A stretch of 64,000 bases of DNA, from NCBI GenBank assembly GCA_914767715.1, contig OU612073.1, positions 13,392,001 through 13,456,000 of the forward strand. The letters run 5' to 3'. Of the stretch, positions 62,720-64,000 are shown one piece after another. This stretch comes from Membranipora membranacea. Lineage: Eukaryota; Bryozoa; Gymnolaemata; Cheilostomatida; Membraniporidae. Position numbers and translations under genes: made by a program. Below the pieces are notes generated by a model. It was not told the origin of the DNA, made no database searches, and worked only from the letters and a program-made list of their open reading frames with translations. Numbering within the stretch: the first letter of the stretch is position 1; the number at the start of each line of letters is the position of its first letter.

Positions 62720-64000
62720 GGTGTATGTGTATAGCTTGGGACTATCTATGAAACTATTAAAGCAGCAAGATGAAACAATGACTCATAGAGTTCTTGATGT
62801 CCAATATGATGATGAATAATCTGGAAGAAAATAATTTGTTTTATTTTATACAAATTGAACTAGTTGATTCGCTGATTGACCTGCTCATTGAGAGCTTAGG
62901 TTTTCTTCATCAGAATTCTAGCAGAAGGTTTCAGAAGATATCAATGTGACCTTTTGACTTACAAAACTCGGTGCTGAACCTGGTTGAATCTTCCAAGTGG
63001 ACCACAGGTCTACTCCAAAACCTGGGATTTTGGCAATGTTTGACTGCCCCCCTTGAGTTTTTGTTGTTTTGTTGTTAAAACAACAAAAACTCAAGGGGGG
63101 CAATCAAACATTGCCAAAATCCCAGGTTTTGGAGTAGACCTGTGCTTTTTTGTTATATTATTTATGAACACATCCCTGCTGGTCACATCCAATCATCTTC
63201 ACCAGCCAAGCCCAACCAATGTGTAGTGTAGGGAAAGAGAGGATTTCTCCTGGTTTAGACTAGGTAGCGACAAGCCATCTCCTGTAGTATGTGAAAGTCC
63301 AGTGGCTGAGTCTCCCTGTTCATCAAGGACTAAACCTCTGGGGCACTCAACAACTTGGGCTTGCACAAACTATGTAGGCCACAGAAGGGGTGGTTGCCAA
63401 CAAGTCTAGTATCAGTGGTCCTGTACGCATTGTATAGGTCGGGCTGGCAAAGTAAGTAAGAAGGCATGTAAGTCCTAGAGTGTGGCCAGGCAGAGTGAAA
63501 TGAGTGCAAGTGAATGTGACAGTTAGTTTGATGAGGCCTAAAGGAAGATCCAGCAGCAATGGATGGCTATGAGTATGAGCAATCCAACCCAATGCCAACC
63601 CCTATTTAATCTGTCAAGACTGCTACAAGCGAGGACTCTCTGAGATGTGCTAGAATTCCTGGTGGGTATGGTAGTCTACTGCAAGAAAATATCCAGTATA
63701 TGTTGATGGCTAGGCTTGTTTGTGCTTCATGGAAGACATACTTGCAAGCTTGCAAACTTCAGGCTATGGACCACTCTGGTTTTCTAACAACCGTGCCATC
63801 TGTCTGTCCAATAGGCTGTAAGTTGTATGTCCCATGTGCGTGGCAGGGGGAGTGTGAGACAAAATGGCTTGACCATTATGCTTATAACAACCTCGTAGGG
63901 AGTCTGTGTGTTGGTCTCTAACTGATACGACTCTTGCATTAGACTTTTATGCTTGTAGCACAGCTCATCATCATGTCAATGAAAGATTTGGTTGGTGCAG
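62720..64000. other. Upstream region of TBCC
   Basis: It contains the palindrome described separately. Otherwise there are only short, unsupported open frames on both strands (63,347-63,598 minus; 63,700-63,921 plus) without family features. The TBCC promoter presumably lies in the first few hundred bases. Confidence 0.4.
63003..63144. repeat. Near-perfect palindrome, 68-bp arms
   Basis: Arm 63,003-63,070 and inverted arm 63,077-63,144 differ at a single base around a 6-nt loop (GTTGTT). Sampled arm sequence: GGTCTACTCCAAAACCTGGG. It lies about 280 bp upstream of the TBCC start codon. Options are a very young foldback element, a hairpin RNA source, or a cloning/assembly fold-back. Confidence 0.85.

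Noticed and set aside
62001-62734. Plus-strand frames opposite TBCC exon 1
   Set aside because: Shadows of a conserved coding exon on the minus strand.

Overview
This is AT-rich, intron-rich animal DNA, most likely from an invertebrate. GT-AG introns of about 100-3600 bp split every gene I can model, and both conserved housekeeping genes have clear metazoan relatives. The species cannot be fixed from the sequence. A single-sushi transmembrane receptor family beside dense duplications recalls tunicate polymorphic loci (Botryllus fester, Ciona vCRL1 and Themis), but that is a resemblance in architecture, not an identification.

Right part (38.2-62.7 kb, minus strand): two ordinary conserved genes. 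TBCC (tubulin-folding cofactor C, 3 exons, 335 aa) lies upstream of a 27-exon, 1501-aa RhoGEF of the ARHGEF10/ARHGEF10L/ARHGEF17 type (acidic N-terminus, DH, PH-like, beta-propeller). I reconstructed all exon junctions and every phase is consistent. The last coding exon (38,179-38,308) is too short to show as a long ORF.

Left part (2.2-38.5 kb): a young, rapidly duplicating cluster. Its unit is a nested gene pair. The host is a type I receptor: CUB-like exon, one sushi/CCP exon, a transmembrane exon, a short juxtamembrane exon and a large cytoplasmic exon. The cytoplasmic exon carries an ITAM-like pair (YEFI, 8 residues, YCEI), a YxxM and a PxxPxR motif. In the intron just before the cytoplasmic exon, on the opposite strand, sits a complete two-exon gene for a small secreted protein with eight cysteines and its own TATA box. 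The unit occurs four times: module A (receptor minus, about 9.8-3.7 kb; the most intact), B (plus, 14.4-18.2), D (plus, 19.7-25.5) and C (plus, 32.1-36.6). A further relic lies at 30.4-31.6 kb. All four secreted genes look intact, while receptors B, C and D are progressively truncated, frameshifted or stopped. Modules A and C are inverted relative to each other with about 1.4-2 kb of shared flank, and that flank includes part of the last intron of the RhoGEF gene.

The remainder is mobile or repetitive: a foldback-like element with 15-bp subterminal repeats (two copies), a non-LTR reverse-transcriptase relic, tRNA-derived SINE-like sequences, several foldbacks/MITEs, a near-perfect 68-bp-arm palindrome at 63.0-63.1 kb and minisatellites. 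The genomically obligate pairing of a secreted protein with a signalling receptor suggests a co-inherited ligand/receptor or self-recognition system. This is inference; the nesting, the repetition and the decay pattern are seen directly.
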